Below the pieces are notes generated by a model. It saw nothing but the letters and a program-made list of their open reading frames with translations. It was not told the DNA's origin and made no database searches. A stretch of 34,845 bases of DNA from NCBI GenBank assembly GCA_022340405.1, contig JAJDOA010000329.1, positions 1 through 34,845 on the forward strand, in the 5' to 3' direction. This document shows positions 23,824 to 32,273 of the stretch, one piece after another (position 1 is the first letter of the stretch; each line of letters begins with the position of its first letter). Source of the stretch: Desulfobacteraceae bacterium (lineage in GTDB: Bacteria > Desulfobacterota > Desulfobacteria > Desulfobacterales > JAJDOA01). The position numbers were made by a program, and so were the translations under genes.

Positions 23824-24553
23824 GATAGGCCTCCCTGACCATCTCGTTGTTCTGGATCTCTTCGGGTTTGCCCTCGGCGATGATGCTGCCGTAGTGCAGG
23901 ACGGAAATGACGTCGGAGATGCTCATGACGAGATCCATGTCGTGCTCCACCAGGACGACGGATATCTCGTCTGCAAGACCCCGGATCAGTTCAGAGATGT
24001 GCTGGGTTTCCGCCGGTGACATTCCGGCGGTGGGTTCGTCCAGGAACAGGATCTGCGGTTCTCCGGCCAGGGCAATGGCCACTTCCAGTACGCGCTGGTC
24101 TCCGTATGCCAGATTTTTGGCGGGCTGGTCAGCCAGGTCTTGTAGCTCAAGGCGCTCCAGGATGGCCCAGGTCTGCTCCGTCACCGCCTTCAGGCTTTTT
24201 CTGGCGGAAAAGACCCGCAGGGAGCCGCCGAGCCGGGCCTGCTTGGCGATCCGGACATTTTCGAAGACCGTGAGATTCTGGAAAATGCTGGTGATCTGAA
24301 AAGTGCGGCAGATCCCCATTTTGACGAGCTTGTGGGTGGGTTTGTTGGTGATGTCCCGTCCCCTGAACGTGACCTTTCCCGAACTGGCCGGAAGCCGGCC
24401 GGTGACCACGTTGATGAAGGTGGTCTTTCCCGCCCCGTTGGGTCCGATGATGGATCGCAGGCCGTTGGCCTCGATGTCGATGCAGACCTTGTTGGTGGCC
24501 ATCACGCCGCCGAAATGGCGGCACAAGTCTTCGGTGCAGAGAAATTCTTCCAC
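23807..24553 (-). CDS. livG: Branched-chain amino-acid-type ABC transporter ATPase (LivG)
   Basis: This 248-residue ABC ATPase of the LivG type has Walker A GPNGAGKTTFINVVTG, then MGICRTFQITSIFQNLTVFENV. Walker B is ILFLDEPTAGMSPAE, followed by VLVEHDMDLVM. The Q-loop and LivG-specific AGMSPAET are in place. The signature region is degenerate: YGDQRVLEVAIAL stands where LSxGxQ is usual, as is common in LivG. It lies ten bases downstream of livM and overlaps livF. Confidence 0.95.
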   Translation of the reverse strand: MEEFLCTEDLCRHFGGVMATNKVCIDIEANGLRSIIGPNGAGKTTFINVVTGRLPASSGKVTFRGRDITNKPTHKLVKMGICRTFQITSIFQNLTVFENVRIAKQARLGGSLRVFSARKSLKAVTEQTWAILERLELQDLADQPAKNLAYGDQRVLEVAIALAGEPQILFLDEPTAGMSPAETQHISELIRGLADEISVVLVEHDMDLVMSISDVISVLHYGSIIAEGKPEEIQNNEMVREAYLGKEE

Positions 24554-24563
24554 GGCTTGTTCT

Positions 24564-25568
24564 TCAACCCTTCCGTTTCAGGAATCGTTTCAGGTGGTCG
24601 CCGATGCCGACAAAACCGGTGGGTAGAAACAGCACCAGCAAAATGACCACGAGTCCGAGGTAGATCTCCCAGTGCTCGGTCATGGTGCTGATGTAGTCGG
24701 AAATGTAGATAAAGATCACAGCGCCGATCAGCGGGCCCCACAGCGTACCCATCCCACCGAGCAGCACCATCATCAACACGCCCGCCCCTGAAAATGCGCT
24801 CATGGTGGTGGGGCCGATGTAGCCCTTGTACAAGATGAAAAGAGCCCCGGCGATGCTGGCCAGCATACAGGCGAGCATCCACCCGTACAGTTTGTAGCGG
24901 CGGACATTGATGCCCACAAAAGCGGCACGGTCTTCGTTTTCGCGAATGGCCTCCAGGACGGAGCCGAACGGCGAATGGATGATCCGGCGGGTGAGCAGAT
25001 AGCAAAGGCCCACCACCACCACGGTGGTCAGGTACATGACCTTCGGGTCTCCGGTGGTTCCCAGCGACCATCCGAACAGATGGACCTCGGGCGTCGGCAC
25101 GCCCATCAGCCCGTCGTCCCCGCCGGTGAGGCTGTACCACTTCCACACCACGGTATGGAACATCATGCCGAAAGCCAGCGTGAGCAGGGCAAAAGCCAGC
25201 CCTCCGGTGCGCACCTGCACCCAGCCCACGGGAAGTGCGATCAGCGAGGTGGCCGCGATGCCCACCAGCGCCGCAAACCAGATGGAGGTGGGGGAGATGT
25301 GGATCAAAAACAGGCCGACGACATACGCACCGATGCCCAGGTAGGCATTGTGCATGAAGGACAGCAGCCCCGTGTAGCCCAGCAGCACGTCCAGGCTCAT
25401 GGCCAGCAGGCCGAAGATGAGCATTTCGTTGATCAGACTGATGTAAAAGCGATTGTCCCAGACAAAGGGCAGCATCACCAGTGCGACGGCAACCACCGCG
25501 ATCGCTGCGATGCTGGCGGGCGTGAGGTATTTGGTGTCCGCGGGTATCGAGGTGCGGTCGATCATCAT
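24564..25568 (-). CDS. livM: Branched-chain amino-acid-type ABC permease (LivM)
   Basis: This 334-residue integral membrane protein has about nine to ten hydrophobic segments. LivM signatures include LLGYTGLLSFMHNAYLGIGA, LEAIRENEDRAAFVGINVRR and MVLLGGMGTLWGPLIGAV (the EAA-like loop contacting the ATPases). It forms the membrane channel with LivH. Its ATG overlaps the livH stop by four bases (ATGA), showing translational coupling. Confidence 0.95.
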   Translation of the reverse strand: MMIDRTSIPADTKYLTPASIAAIAVVAVALVMLPFVWDNRFYISLINEMLIFGLLAMSLDVLLGYTGLLSFMHNAYLGIGAYVVGLFLIHISPTSIWFAALVGIAATSLIALPVGWVQVRTGGLAFALLTLAFGMMFHTVVWKWYSLTGGDDGLMGVPTPEVHLFGWSLGTTGDPKVMYLTTVVVVGLCYLLTRRIIHSPFGSVLEAIRENEDRAAFVGINVRRYKLYGWMLACMLASIAGALFILYKGYIGPTTMSAFSGAGVLMMVLLGGMGTLWGPLIGAVIFIYISDYISTMTEHWEIYLGLVVILLVLFLPTGFVGIGDHLKRFLKRKG

Positions 25569-26440
25569 TCAAACTTTCCTTCCCCCAGGATGCCGCGGGG
25601 CTTGATGGCCAGAATGATTGCCATGAGCATGTAGACGATCACCATGGCCAGATCGGTGATGAAAAATTCGGCCAGGGTCTGAACGGCTCCGATCAGCAGA
25701 GCGGCGATCACGGCTCCCCGCAGGCTGCCCAGACCGCCAATGACGATGACCACAAAGGAGCTGATCAGCATCTCGTGCCCCATGATCGGATCGATGGTGG
25801 TCAGCGGCCCGGCGATGATCCCCGCGATACCGGCCAGAACCGAGCCGAGCACGAACGCACCGATGTGCACGTACTTCATGTTGACGCCGAGACACGAGAC
25901 CATCTCCGGTATGGTGCTCGAGGCCCGCAGCGTCATGCCGGTCTTCGTGCGGCTCAGAAACAGCATGAGACCGGCCATCACCACCGCAGTGATCAAAAGA
26001 GTCATCAACCGGAACACCGGGTAATGGGTCCCCAGAATCGGAAGGGTCTCCCGCATGAAGGCCGGAAGGTCGATGAAGCGCGGCTCGTTGCCCCAGGTGT
26101 ATTTGATCAAGCCGTCGATGAAAAACATTAAACCGTAAGTGAGAATCAGCGTGTAGACGATGGACCGGCTTCGCATCGGGGCGATGACGGTCCTCTCGAT
26201 GAGCAGACCCGCCACCCCGACCAGCAGGGGGGCAAGCAGGAGTGCAACGAAAAAGTTCAGGCCCGTAGAAACCAGCGTATAGCCGCTGTACGCTCCGAGC
26301 GCGTATAGCGAACCGTGAGCCAGGTTCATGACGCGGCTCAGCCCGTAGATGATGTTCAGCCCGATGGCGACAATGAGGAAGACGCCGCCCAGGACCAGGC
26401 TGTTGAGTGTAATGTCAATGGCCGTGCTGACTCCACCCAT
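25565..26440 (-). CDS. livH: Branched-chain amino-acid-type ABC permease (LivH)
   Basis: This 291-residue membrane permease has LivH signatures: LVLGGVFLIVAIGLNIIYGL, RVMNLAHGSLYALGAY, RASSTIPEMVSCLGVN and VVIVIGGLGSLRGAVIAALL. It partners LivM. It is separated from the binding-protein gene upstream by 196 bases that contain a stable hairpin, so its expression is probably set lower than that of the binding protein. Confidence 0.95.
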   Translation of the reverse strand: MGGVSTAIDITLNSLVLGGVFLIVAIGLNIIYGLSRVMNLAHGSLYALGAYSGYTLVSTGLNFFVALLLAPLLVGVAGLLIERTVIAPMRSRSIVYTLILTYGLMFFIDGLIKYTWGNEPRFIDLPAFMRETLPILGTHYPVFRLMTLLITAVVMAGLMLFLSRTKTGMTLRASSTIPEMVSCLGVNMKYVHIGAFVLGSVLAGIAGIIAGPLTTIDPIMGHEMLISSFVVIVIGGLGSLRGAVIAALLIGAVQTLAEFFITDLAMVIVYMLMAIILAIKPRGILGEGKFE

Positions 26441-26487
26441 AGCGATTGTTTCCGTCCGTCGAGGATGCAGGGAAAAACGAAAACTGC

Positions 26488-26524
26488 CGGGCTGCGAGAA
26501 TCGTTTTCACAATCTCGCAGCCCG
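26488..26524 (-). terminator. Intra-operon hairpin (partial terminator) between livK and livH
   Basis: A perfect 12-bp stem (26488-26499 with 26513-26524) has a 13-base loop. On the minus strand it is followed by a T-rich stretch (GCAGTTTTCGTTTTT). It lies inside the 196-base livK-livH gap. Its form fits an intrinsic terminator or processing site that lets the binding protein be made in excess over the membrane components. No other gene is seen in the gap. Confidence 0.65.
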
Positions 26525-26636
26525 CTATCGTCTGTTTCCTTGTTTCGGATAAATGCGGCAGAAGCCGCAATCGGGTCTCGCCGCCGGAAACGCTATCCCC
26601 GGCGAGCCGAAGTGACGCTTCTTCCTGCCTGTGAAA

Positions 26637-27830
26637 TCACTCGGGCGGTCCGAGCTCTTCCGCCGGGAAGGTTTGCAGCACCTTCATGACGACCTTTGCG
26701 CCGAATGGATTGTCCGGTGCCGCCATGGTCTCGGTGAGCACCGCACTGTTGCGCATGCAGTTGTCCTTGGCCGAGATGCGAACGGTTCCGTAGGGGCCGT
26801 CGTAGCTGATGCCGCGCAGCGCATCGGCGATGGCCTTGGGGTCCGTGCTGCCGGCCTTCTCAATCCCCTTGAACAGGTTCATGGCGCCCACATAGCTGTG
26901 TGCGGCGGCGTCGGAGGGGATGGTCTTGTATTTTTTCCAGAAGGCCATTTCCCATTTGTCGGACTCCGGCGTGTTGACATCCCAGGACCAGTCGGAAGCT
27001 CCGAAGATGCCGTAGCAGGCCTCGCCGCCGGCTTCCAGCTCCAGCGGTCCCGGGGCCGCGGCGGACACCATCTTCACCCCCGCCTGCTGAAGGCCGAAAT
27101 CGTACGCCTGCTTGGCGAACACGGGGATCACGTTGGTAATGAAGGCCATGTAGACGCCGTCCACACCGGAAGCCTTGATCTTGCTGATGTAGGAAGACCA
27201 GTCTTTTGTCTTGATGGGGGCCTTGTCAAAGTCCTCGTTGTAGATCTTGATGCCGTTTTTCTTGGCCAGTTCGATAAAACGCTGGCCGGCATCGTGGCCC
27301 CAGGCATAATCGTGCACGATCACATAGTAGGTGCGGTCCTTCAGGTCGGGGCGCGCCATTATCCCCTTGACGTTTCCGACCGCGGTCTGGTCGTTGGCCA
27401 ACTGTCCGCTGCGGAACACCATCGGATTGAGGCCGTAAAAAGCGGTGGTCATGACGTGCGTGCTCAAAAACGGCACGTTGAGCTTGTCGATGTTTTTCGC
27501 CAGCGCAAGGCCCACGCCGCTGGAAAAGACGCCGATCAGCGCAACGGCACCGTCCTTGTAGACCAGCTTTTCCGCCTTGGTCACGGCAATGGGGGGCTTG
27601 ACCTGGGTGTCTTCGACGATCAGCTCGATGGGCCGACCCAGCAGCGTACCCTTTTCCTCGGCCGCCATCTCGATGCCCATCTTCATCTCCAGCCCGCCCT
27701 GGGCGACGATGCCGGTGAGCGGAACAATAACCCCGATTTTAACGGGATCGGCGGCTGCCGCCTGCTGGGGAACGAACATGGTGAACGAGAGAAACATACA
27801 CAACGACACGATTATCAACCTCTTCATCAT
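26637..27830 (-). CDS. livK: Liv-type periplasmic substrate-binding protein (LivK-like)
   Basis: This protein of about 397 residues begins MMKRLIIVSLCMFLSF, a Sec signal peptide. Cleavage is likely after PQQAAA, and the mature protein starts DPVKIGVIVPLTG, typical of type I periplasmic binding proteins. The start is set by GGAGG five bases before the first of two ATG codons, so a longer reading upstream is excluded. It captures the transported solute for the LivHMGF importer encoded downstream. It follows the Fe-S oxidoreductase subunit gene by about 90 bases. The ligand class cannot be deduced from sequence. Confidence 0.94.
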   Translation of the reverse strand: MMKRLIIVSLCMFLSFTMFVPQQAAAADPVKIGVIVPLTGIVAQGGLEMKMGIEMAAEEKGTLLGRPIELIVEDTQVKPPIAVTKAEKLVYKDGAVALIGVFSSGVGLALAKNIDKLNVPFLSTHVMTTAFYGLNPMVFRSGQLANDQTAVGNVKGIMARPDLKDRTYYVIVHDYAWGHDAGQRFIELAKKNGIKIYNEDFDKAPIKTKDWSSYISKIKASGVDGVYMAFITNVIPVFAKQAYDFGLQQAGVKMVSAAAPGPLELEAGGEACYGIFGASDWSWDVNTPESDKWEMAFWKKYKTIPSDAAAHSYVGAMNLFKGIEKAGSTDPKAIADALRGISYDGPYGTVRISAKDNCMRNSAVLTETMAAPDNPFGAKVVMKVLQTFPAEELGPPE

Positions 27831-27923
27831 TTCTGCCTCCTCTCCCCTGTGAATGAAAATACTCCTGCGCAAAGGTCAATCCTCGGCGCAGGAAATCGCC
27901 TGTCCGCGATAAAAGCGGCTTTG

Positions 27924-29240
27924 TCAGGCAAGCGCCAAATCCAATATTTCGGTCAGATCGTGCAGTGTCATGGTGCTGCCGATCCGTTTCGATCCTTCGT
28001 TGAGGTTGTAATGGCAAAAGGGACAGATGGAGATCATCTTTTCCGCGCCGGACTCCATCCCTTCCTGGATGCGCAACGAGGCATTTTTCGATGCCCAGTC
28101 GCCGAATCCGGTCATGACGCCGCCGCCGCCGCCGCAGCAGAAAGAATTGCCCCGAATCCGTTCCATCTCAACCAACTCAACACCCGGAATCGCTTTGAGG
28201 ATCTCCCTGGGAATGTCGTAGAGGCACTGGCTTTCGTCCACATCCACGTAAGCCCCCTCCCAGAGCTGACTGCCATCTTCGTCCACCCGGAACTTGTTCA
28301 GATGGCGGCCGGTGTGACAGGGATCGTGATAGGTCACCTTCCAGGGCACCTCGTTTTGGAACTTCAGCTTGCCGTCTTTCATGAGGCGGTGCAGAAACTG
28401 CACGGTGTGCATGACCTCGATGCCGTCCATGAGCTTGTCGTATTCCGAAGAAAGGATATAGTCTTTCTTGATGGCCCGGTAGCATCCGGCACAGGAACTG
28501 ACGATGGTCTTGACCCCTTTTTCCTCGTGGAGCTTTTGGAAGGTTTCCAAATTGTTCGTGGCCACACGTTTGAACTCTTCGGCGTCGCCGACCCTCATGG
28601 CCGTTGAGCCGCAGCAGACCTCGCTTTCCCCGAGAATGCCGAAATCGATCCCCAGCTTCTGGAAAATCCGCGCCGTGGCCTGGGGAACGGCCATGGCCGT
28701 TTTGTTGAAGGCCCCGGTGCACCCCACGTAAAACAGCACCTCGGCGGGCTCCTTGTTGAGGTTCTTAATGGGGGTTTTCGCCTTTTTGAAGGGTCGCGTC
28801 CAGTCCAGGCGCATGCGCCGAGGGCCCTGGTACGGGTTGTTATAATTTTTCATGGATTTGACCAGATTCTTCTGCAAGGGCAAAGGACCGTAACCTTGAT
28901 CCACCGCTTCCCGGCGCATGGCCTCGATGACCTCCGGGATGTGGGGCTTGTAGTCGACCTGGCATTGGTTTTGGCAGCCGCCGCAGACGGTGCACTTGTA
29001 GATGGCCTCGAGAAAGTCGGGATCGTCAAAGGTCAGCGACCCGTCGCTGATACCGCGGGCAAAAGCCGCCTTGCCCTTGGATGAATAGTAGCCCTCGAAA
29101 CCGTATTCGGTGCCCGCCGGGCAAATCGGCCGCGCGAACGGAGGTGGACCGAAGTCATAGGCGACGCGGCAGGTACCGCAGGCCGTGCACCTCCAGAAGT
29201 AGTGCTCCAGATCTTTCAGCGAAGGGATGTTCCATTCCAT
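27924..29240 (-). CDS. CCG-domain Fe-S oxidoreductase subunit (GlcF/HdrD-like)
   Basis: This 438-residue protein has two N-terminal [4Fe-4S] ferredoxin-type motifs: CTACGTC with later CP, and CTVCGGCQNQC. Two CCG domains follow (EVCCGSTAMR with SSCAGCYRA, and NSFCCGGGGGVMTG with CPFCHYN). These are the cluster-binding modules of glycolate oxidase GlcF, lactate oxidase and heterodisulfide reductase HdrD. The ATG has GGAGG seven bases upstream. It adjoins a GlcD-like FAD subunit, with which it probably forms a membrane-peripheral dehydrogenase. That enzyme would pass electrons from a 2-hydroxy acid (or similar) to quinone, Hdr or ETF systems. The electron acceptor is inferred. Confidence 0.92.
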   Translation of the reverse strand: MEWNIPSLKDLEHYFWRCTACGTCRVAYDFGPPPFARPICPAGTEYGFEGYYSSKGKAAFARGISDGSLTFDDPDFLEAIYKCTVCGGCQNQCQVDYKPHIPEVIEAMRREAVDQGYGPLPLQKNLVKSMKNYNNPYQGPRRMRLDWTRPFKKAKTPIKNLNKEPAEVLFYVGCTGAFNKTAMAVPQATARIFQKLGIDFGILGESEVCCGSTAMRVGDAEEFKRVATNNLETFQKLHEEKGVKTIVSSCAGCYRAIKKDYILSSEYDKLMDGIEVMHTVQFLHRLMKDGKLKFQNEVPWKVTYHDPCHTGRHLNKFRVDEDGSQLWEGAYVDVDESQCLYDIPREILKAIPGVELVEMERIRGNSFCCGGGGGVMTGFGDWASKNASLRIQEGMESGAEKMISICPFCHYNLNEGSKRIGSTMTLHDLTEILDLALA

Positions 29241-29300
29241 ATCCGTTCCTCCAATGCTTTGTGCAGGGTTGGTTTCTAGAATGCCCGTATCGTCGCCAAC

Positions 29301-30746
29301 CTATATCGCCAGCTTGCCCGGGTTCATGATGTCGTTGGGATCCAGCATCTGTTTGATCCGGCGCAGCAGCATCAAATATCCCGGATGCGCCCGCTGGTTG
29401 ATCTCCTGGCCAAAATCCACCGGAGGTTTATAGGGAATTCCTCCGTTGTCAAGATCCACTTTGAGGCACTCGACGATGGCTTTTCGCGCGTTCTCCGTCT
29501 CCTCTTCGCTCTGTTTGTTGAACGGGATCATGGCTCGAAGCATGCCGTAGTGCACACCGCGATACATGCTCATGCGCACAGACGGAGACAGATTGTGACC
29601 GATCAGGATCTTTTTCCACTCGTTGTAGACGGGGGCCCACTTGTTGGCCGGCGTGAAGGTTCCCGGCCACGATATCCCCGCACCGGCCATCTTGCAGTAG
29701 TTCTTCGTCGACCCCACAATCTGGCTGGGCAGCTGTGTGCGCGCCCGCAGCGCCTCTTCCGGATACTCCGTCACCTTCAGCGAAGTGCCTTTTTTCTTCT
29801 CCTCTTCCACCACCATCTGCCAGATCTCTTCACGGGCCTCCTTCTCCTTTTCGGTGAAGGAGTTCGTGTTGGCAAAGGAGAACCACTCCGGCGCGTCGTC
29901 GGGCTTTTCGCGGTACGGATAGGGGATCGGCACCTGGGCGAGCCACCAGCTTACGGCCGTCAGATCGTCGCAGATCTCGTACCAGGCCAGATTGTGCATG
30001 TAGGAGTACATGTCCTCGGCGTTGTCGCAGCTCACCGTGAACACCTTCAGCACCGGCGGGATTGGATGCACCGTGAGCCCCAGCTTGGTCACCACGCCCG
30101 TGGAGCCCAGCCACCCCTTGAACAGGCCGTCCATCTTCGGCAGCGGCAGCGTCGAGTGCCACGCGTCCTCCACGATGGCGCACGATCCCACGCGCACCAG
30201 CTCCCCGGTGGGCAGCACCACTTCCATGGAAGTGATCTCCTGGCTGTTGAGACCGTAGCGCGCGTTCAAACCCCCGATGCCGTGGGAGATCGCACACGAG
30301 CTCACCGAGGCCGACGGCGGACCCACCGGCCAGCCGAAACGCAGGTTGTGTTCGTGCAGCGCCTCGGCCAGCTGACCGTGGCTCACACCGGGCTCGATCA
30401 CCGCGTAGTGGCTGTCCGGATCGATCTTGATGATCTGGTTCATCCGCTTCAGGTCCAGCAAAATACCGCCCCGCTCGGGGATGCAAAGCCCGCCGATGTT
30501 GGTCCCCGCCGTGTAGGGAACCACCGGGATTTTCTCCTGGTTGGCAAAGCGCATGATCTGCTGCACCTGCTCCACGTTCTCGGCCATCACCACGTAGTCG
30601 GGAAGCTTGGGCTTTACGAAAGACATGTCGTAGGAATAGGCGTAGCGCACGTGTTTGGCCGCCGTGGCATTCTTCTCCCCCACAATGGCCTGCAGCTCCT
30701 TGACCACCCTGAGGACTTCCTTTGACACTTCAGGCATTTCCGTCAT
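29301..30746 (-). CDS. GlcD-like FAD-binding oxidoreductase
   Basis: This 481-residue flavoprotein of the PCMH/vanillyl-alcohol-oxidase superfamily has the FAD-binding region PVVPYTAGTNIGGLCIPERG, then AVIEPGVSHGQLAE and HGIGGLNARYGLNS. It ends MLDPNDIMNPGKLAI, a standard GlcD-type tail. Such proteins oxidise D-2-hydroxy acids or related alcohols and use an Fe-S partner. The partner is the CCG-domain protein 60 bases downstream. The start at MTEMPEVSKE is fixed by GGAGG eight bases upstream. It is the first metabolic gene after the FadR-type regulator. The VAO superfamily also includes aryl ether and phenol oxidases, so an aromatic substrate is possible. Confidence 0.92.
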   Translation of the reverse strand: MTEMPEVSKEVLRVVKELQAIVGEKNATAAKHVRYAYSYDMSFVKPKLPDYVVMAENVEQVQQIMRFANQEKIPVVPYTAGTNIGGLCIPERGGILLDLKRMNQIIKIDPDSHYAVIEPGVSHGQLAEALHEHNLRFGWPVGPPSASVSSCAISHGIGGLNARYGLNSQEITSMEVVLPTGELVRVGSCAIVEDAWHSTLPLPKMDGLFKGWLGSTGVVTKLGLTVHPIPPVLKVFTVSCDNAEDMYSYMHNLAWYEICDDLTAVSWWLAQVPIPYPYREKPDDAPEWFSFANTNSFTEKEKEAREEIWQMVVEEEKKKGTSLKVTEYPEEALRARTQLPSQIVGSTKNYCKMAGAGISWPGTFTPANKWAPVYNEWKKILIGHNLSPSVRMSMYRGVHYGMLRAMIPFNKQSEEETENARKAIVECLKVDLDNGGIPYKPPVDFGQEINQRAHPGYLMLLRRIKQMLDPNDIMNPGKLAI

Positions 30747-30832
30747 GAGATACCTCCTCGAACATCGGCATTTGGGCCTGGGATCACGGGTATATATAGT
30801 AAAGGGCGGCACGAAAATCGCGCCGCCGGCGA

Positions 30833-31552
30833 TCAGGCAACAAAGGGCTTTTCGGCGTCGCAGCAGGCCGTCATCATCTCGTCCACCTCCCGAATATGCC
30901 GCAGCATTTCAACGCGGCAGGTTTCGGGATCGCGGTTTCGCAGGGCTTCCACGATCCGCTTATGGGCCTCGAAAACCTTCACCGAGAAGGCTTGGTCGAG
31001 CTCCAGCTCGAGCTTGATGTTGACGATGGCGTTCTTGAGCGAGTCGATGACAAAACACACCAACCGGTTACCCGTTATGGACGCTATGCGGTGGTGGAAC
31101 TGCGTGTCCAGGTCATAGTAGAATGGCCCGGCGTCCAGCTTTTTCCGGGTCCGCTCCAGATTTTGTTCCAACTCTCGGATGTCTTTCGGCGAGGCTTTCC
31201 GAGCGGCGATCTCCGCAGCAGCCGGCTCGATGAAGGAGCGAAGCTCCGTGAATTCGTGGATGGCCGGGTTTTGAAAAAAGATATAGTTGAACAGATTGCT
31301 TCGCGCTGTTTCCAGATTGACTTCGGTCACGAAGGCCCCGCCGGCCATCCCCTGCCGGACCTCCAGCAGTCCGAGTGCCTCCAGCGCGCGAAACGCTTCC
31401 CGCAGCGAGGCCTTGCTGACGCCGAACTGCTGGGACAATTCCTTTTCCGACGGGAGGCGATCTCCGGGTTTCAGATCGCCGCCGAGGATGGCTTTGCGGA
31501 TCTGATCGACGATATTGCTGGAAATGCGGTTGGTTTTGGCGGGGATGAACAT
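30833..31552 (-). CDS. FadR-family (GntR/FCD) transcriptional regulator
   Basis: This 239-residue regulator has an N-terminal winged helix of the GntR type (about 10-75: SNIVDQIRKAILGGDLKPGD, RLPSEKELSQQFGVSKASLR, REAFRALEALGLLEVRQGMA). A C-terminal all-helical FCD ligand domain (about 95-230) carries histidines in DLDTQFHHRIAS and EAHKRIVEAL that normally hold a metal and an organic acid ligand. It is the first gene of the long minus-strand operon and diverges from the ferredoxin/AOR genes. The large palindrome at 31654-31684 is its probable operator, implying autoregulation and joint control of both directions. The effector is likely a substrate or intermediate of the pathway. Confidence 0.94.
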   Translation of the reverse strand: MFIPAKTNRISSNIVDQIRKAILGGDLKPGDRLPSEKELSQQFGVSKASLREAFRALEALGLLEVRQGMAGGAFVTEVNLETARSNLFNYIFFQNPAIHEFTELRSFIEPAAAEIAARKASPKDIRELEQNLERTRKKLDAGPFYYDLDTQFHHRIASITGNRLVCFVIDSLKNAIVNIKLELELDQAFSVKVFEAHKRIVEALRNRDPETCRVEMLRHIREVDEMMTACCDAEKPFVA

Positions 31553-31653
31553 GATCCACCAGGATGCGAGCGAAAGTTACAGGCGAAACGGCCGCCTGGG
31601 TCTAATGTCGTCCTCAGATGCCATATCGGCCAGCCGCTGTCAAGAAAAATTAT

Positions 31654-31684
31654 AAATATTAAAACATCTGATGTTTTAATATTT
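31654..31684. promoter_or_regulatory. 31-bp palindromic operator (FadR/GntR type)
   Basis: Two perfect 14-base arms (AAATATTAAAACAT and its complement) flank a three-base CTG spacer. Odd-spaced palindromes with a three-base centre are usual for FadR-subfamily GntR regulators. The site lies between the -35 and -10 of a possible regulator promoter and five bases upstream of the -35 of the ferredoxin/AOR promoter. It is placed to control both. Confidence 0.65.
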
Positions 31685-31688
31685 TTTA

Positions 31689-31717
31689 TTGACTTTTATC
31701 CAATGCTTGGCTATAGG
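31689..31717 (+). promoter_or_regulatory. Sigma-70-like promoter for the ferredoxin/AOR genes
   Basis: TTGACT (31689-31694), a 17-base spacer and TATAGG (31712-31717) lie on the plus strand immediately after the palindrome. Transcription would begin near 31724, leaving a leader of about 155 bases before the ferredoxin ATG. Confidence 0.6.
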
Positions 31718-31880
31718 CGGGCCGACGGCTGTCGCTTATCTGGCAAGGAAACGGCAGCATCCGAATATTCTTAGATCAACACGCTGTTAATATTTATATT
31801 TCTTAATCACACCCCTCCAGTCTTTCAGGAGATCAACCCGTAAGACACAGCACCCACAGCTATCGAAGGGAACACGACCA

Positions 31881-32243
31881 ATGGGAATCAAAATCGACGC
31901 GCTGAAATGTACGGGATGCATGGCCTGCGAAATGGCCTGCGGCTATCACAGGGATGACGGATTCGCACTGTTGTCGTCCTGTATCGTCGCTTATCGAACC
32001 AGAGAAAAAAAGGACTACTTCGGTGTGCTGCTGAAGCGGGAGGAGGATCTGCTCATCGCCCGGCCGGAAGGAACCGAAATCCGAAGGCTGGGGGAAACCG
32101 AAGAAGAGGCGGATTCGGGCAAGGAGCAGGATGCTTCCGCCAAACCGATGCTGCTGCGCGAGGCCTGCGATCTGTGCGAGGAAATGGAGATCGGCCCCAT
32201 GTGCGTGAAATTCTGTCCGGTGAATGCCATCACCGAGGAATAA
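31881..32243 (+). CDS. Two-cluster ferredoxin-like protein
   Basis: This 120-residue protein has two [4Fe-4S] half-motif sets. The first is C10-x2-C13-x2-C16-x3-C20 (CTGCMACEMACGYH). The second, near the C-terminus, is C-x2-C-x8-C-x3-CP (CDLCEEMEIGPMCVKFCP). An acidic linker (about 60-90) lies between them. The layout resembles CooF/HycB-type electron-transfer subunits found beside aldehyde:ferredoxin oxidoreductases. AAGGGA lies about ten bases before the ATG. The AOR-like gene follows after 30 bases, so the two proteins probably form a pair. It likely carries electrons to or from that protein or supplies its missing cluster. Confidence 0.9.
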   Translation: MGIKIDALKCTGCMACEMACGYHRDDGFALLSSCIVAYRTREKKDYFGVLLKREEDLLIARPEGTEIRRLGETEEEADSGKEQDASAKPMLLREACDLCEEMEIGPMCVKFCPVNAITEE

Positions 32244-32273
32244 CCCCTCGAAAGAATCGTAAAGGAGCAGGGA

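Larger units (their letters stand above)
31553..31880. promoter_or_regulatory. Divergent promoter region with A+T-rich core
   Basis: These 328 bases between the FadR-type gene and the ferredoxin gene hold no coding sequence that I can support. They contain the 31-bp palindrome, a plus-strand promoter, and a candidate minus-strand -10 TATAAT (31649-31654) overlapping the palindrome edge. There is then about 160 bases of untranslated leader for the ferredoxin gene. The A+T-rich core stands out against the G+C-rich flanks. Confidence 0.6.

Noticed and set aside
26631-28607. 658-codon open frame on the plus strand
   Set aside because: It is antisense to the binding-protein and Fe-S subunit genes. 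Composition is explained by codon bias of the true strand.
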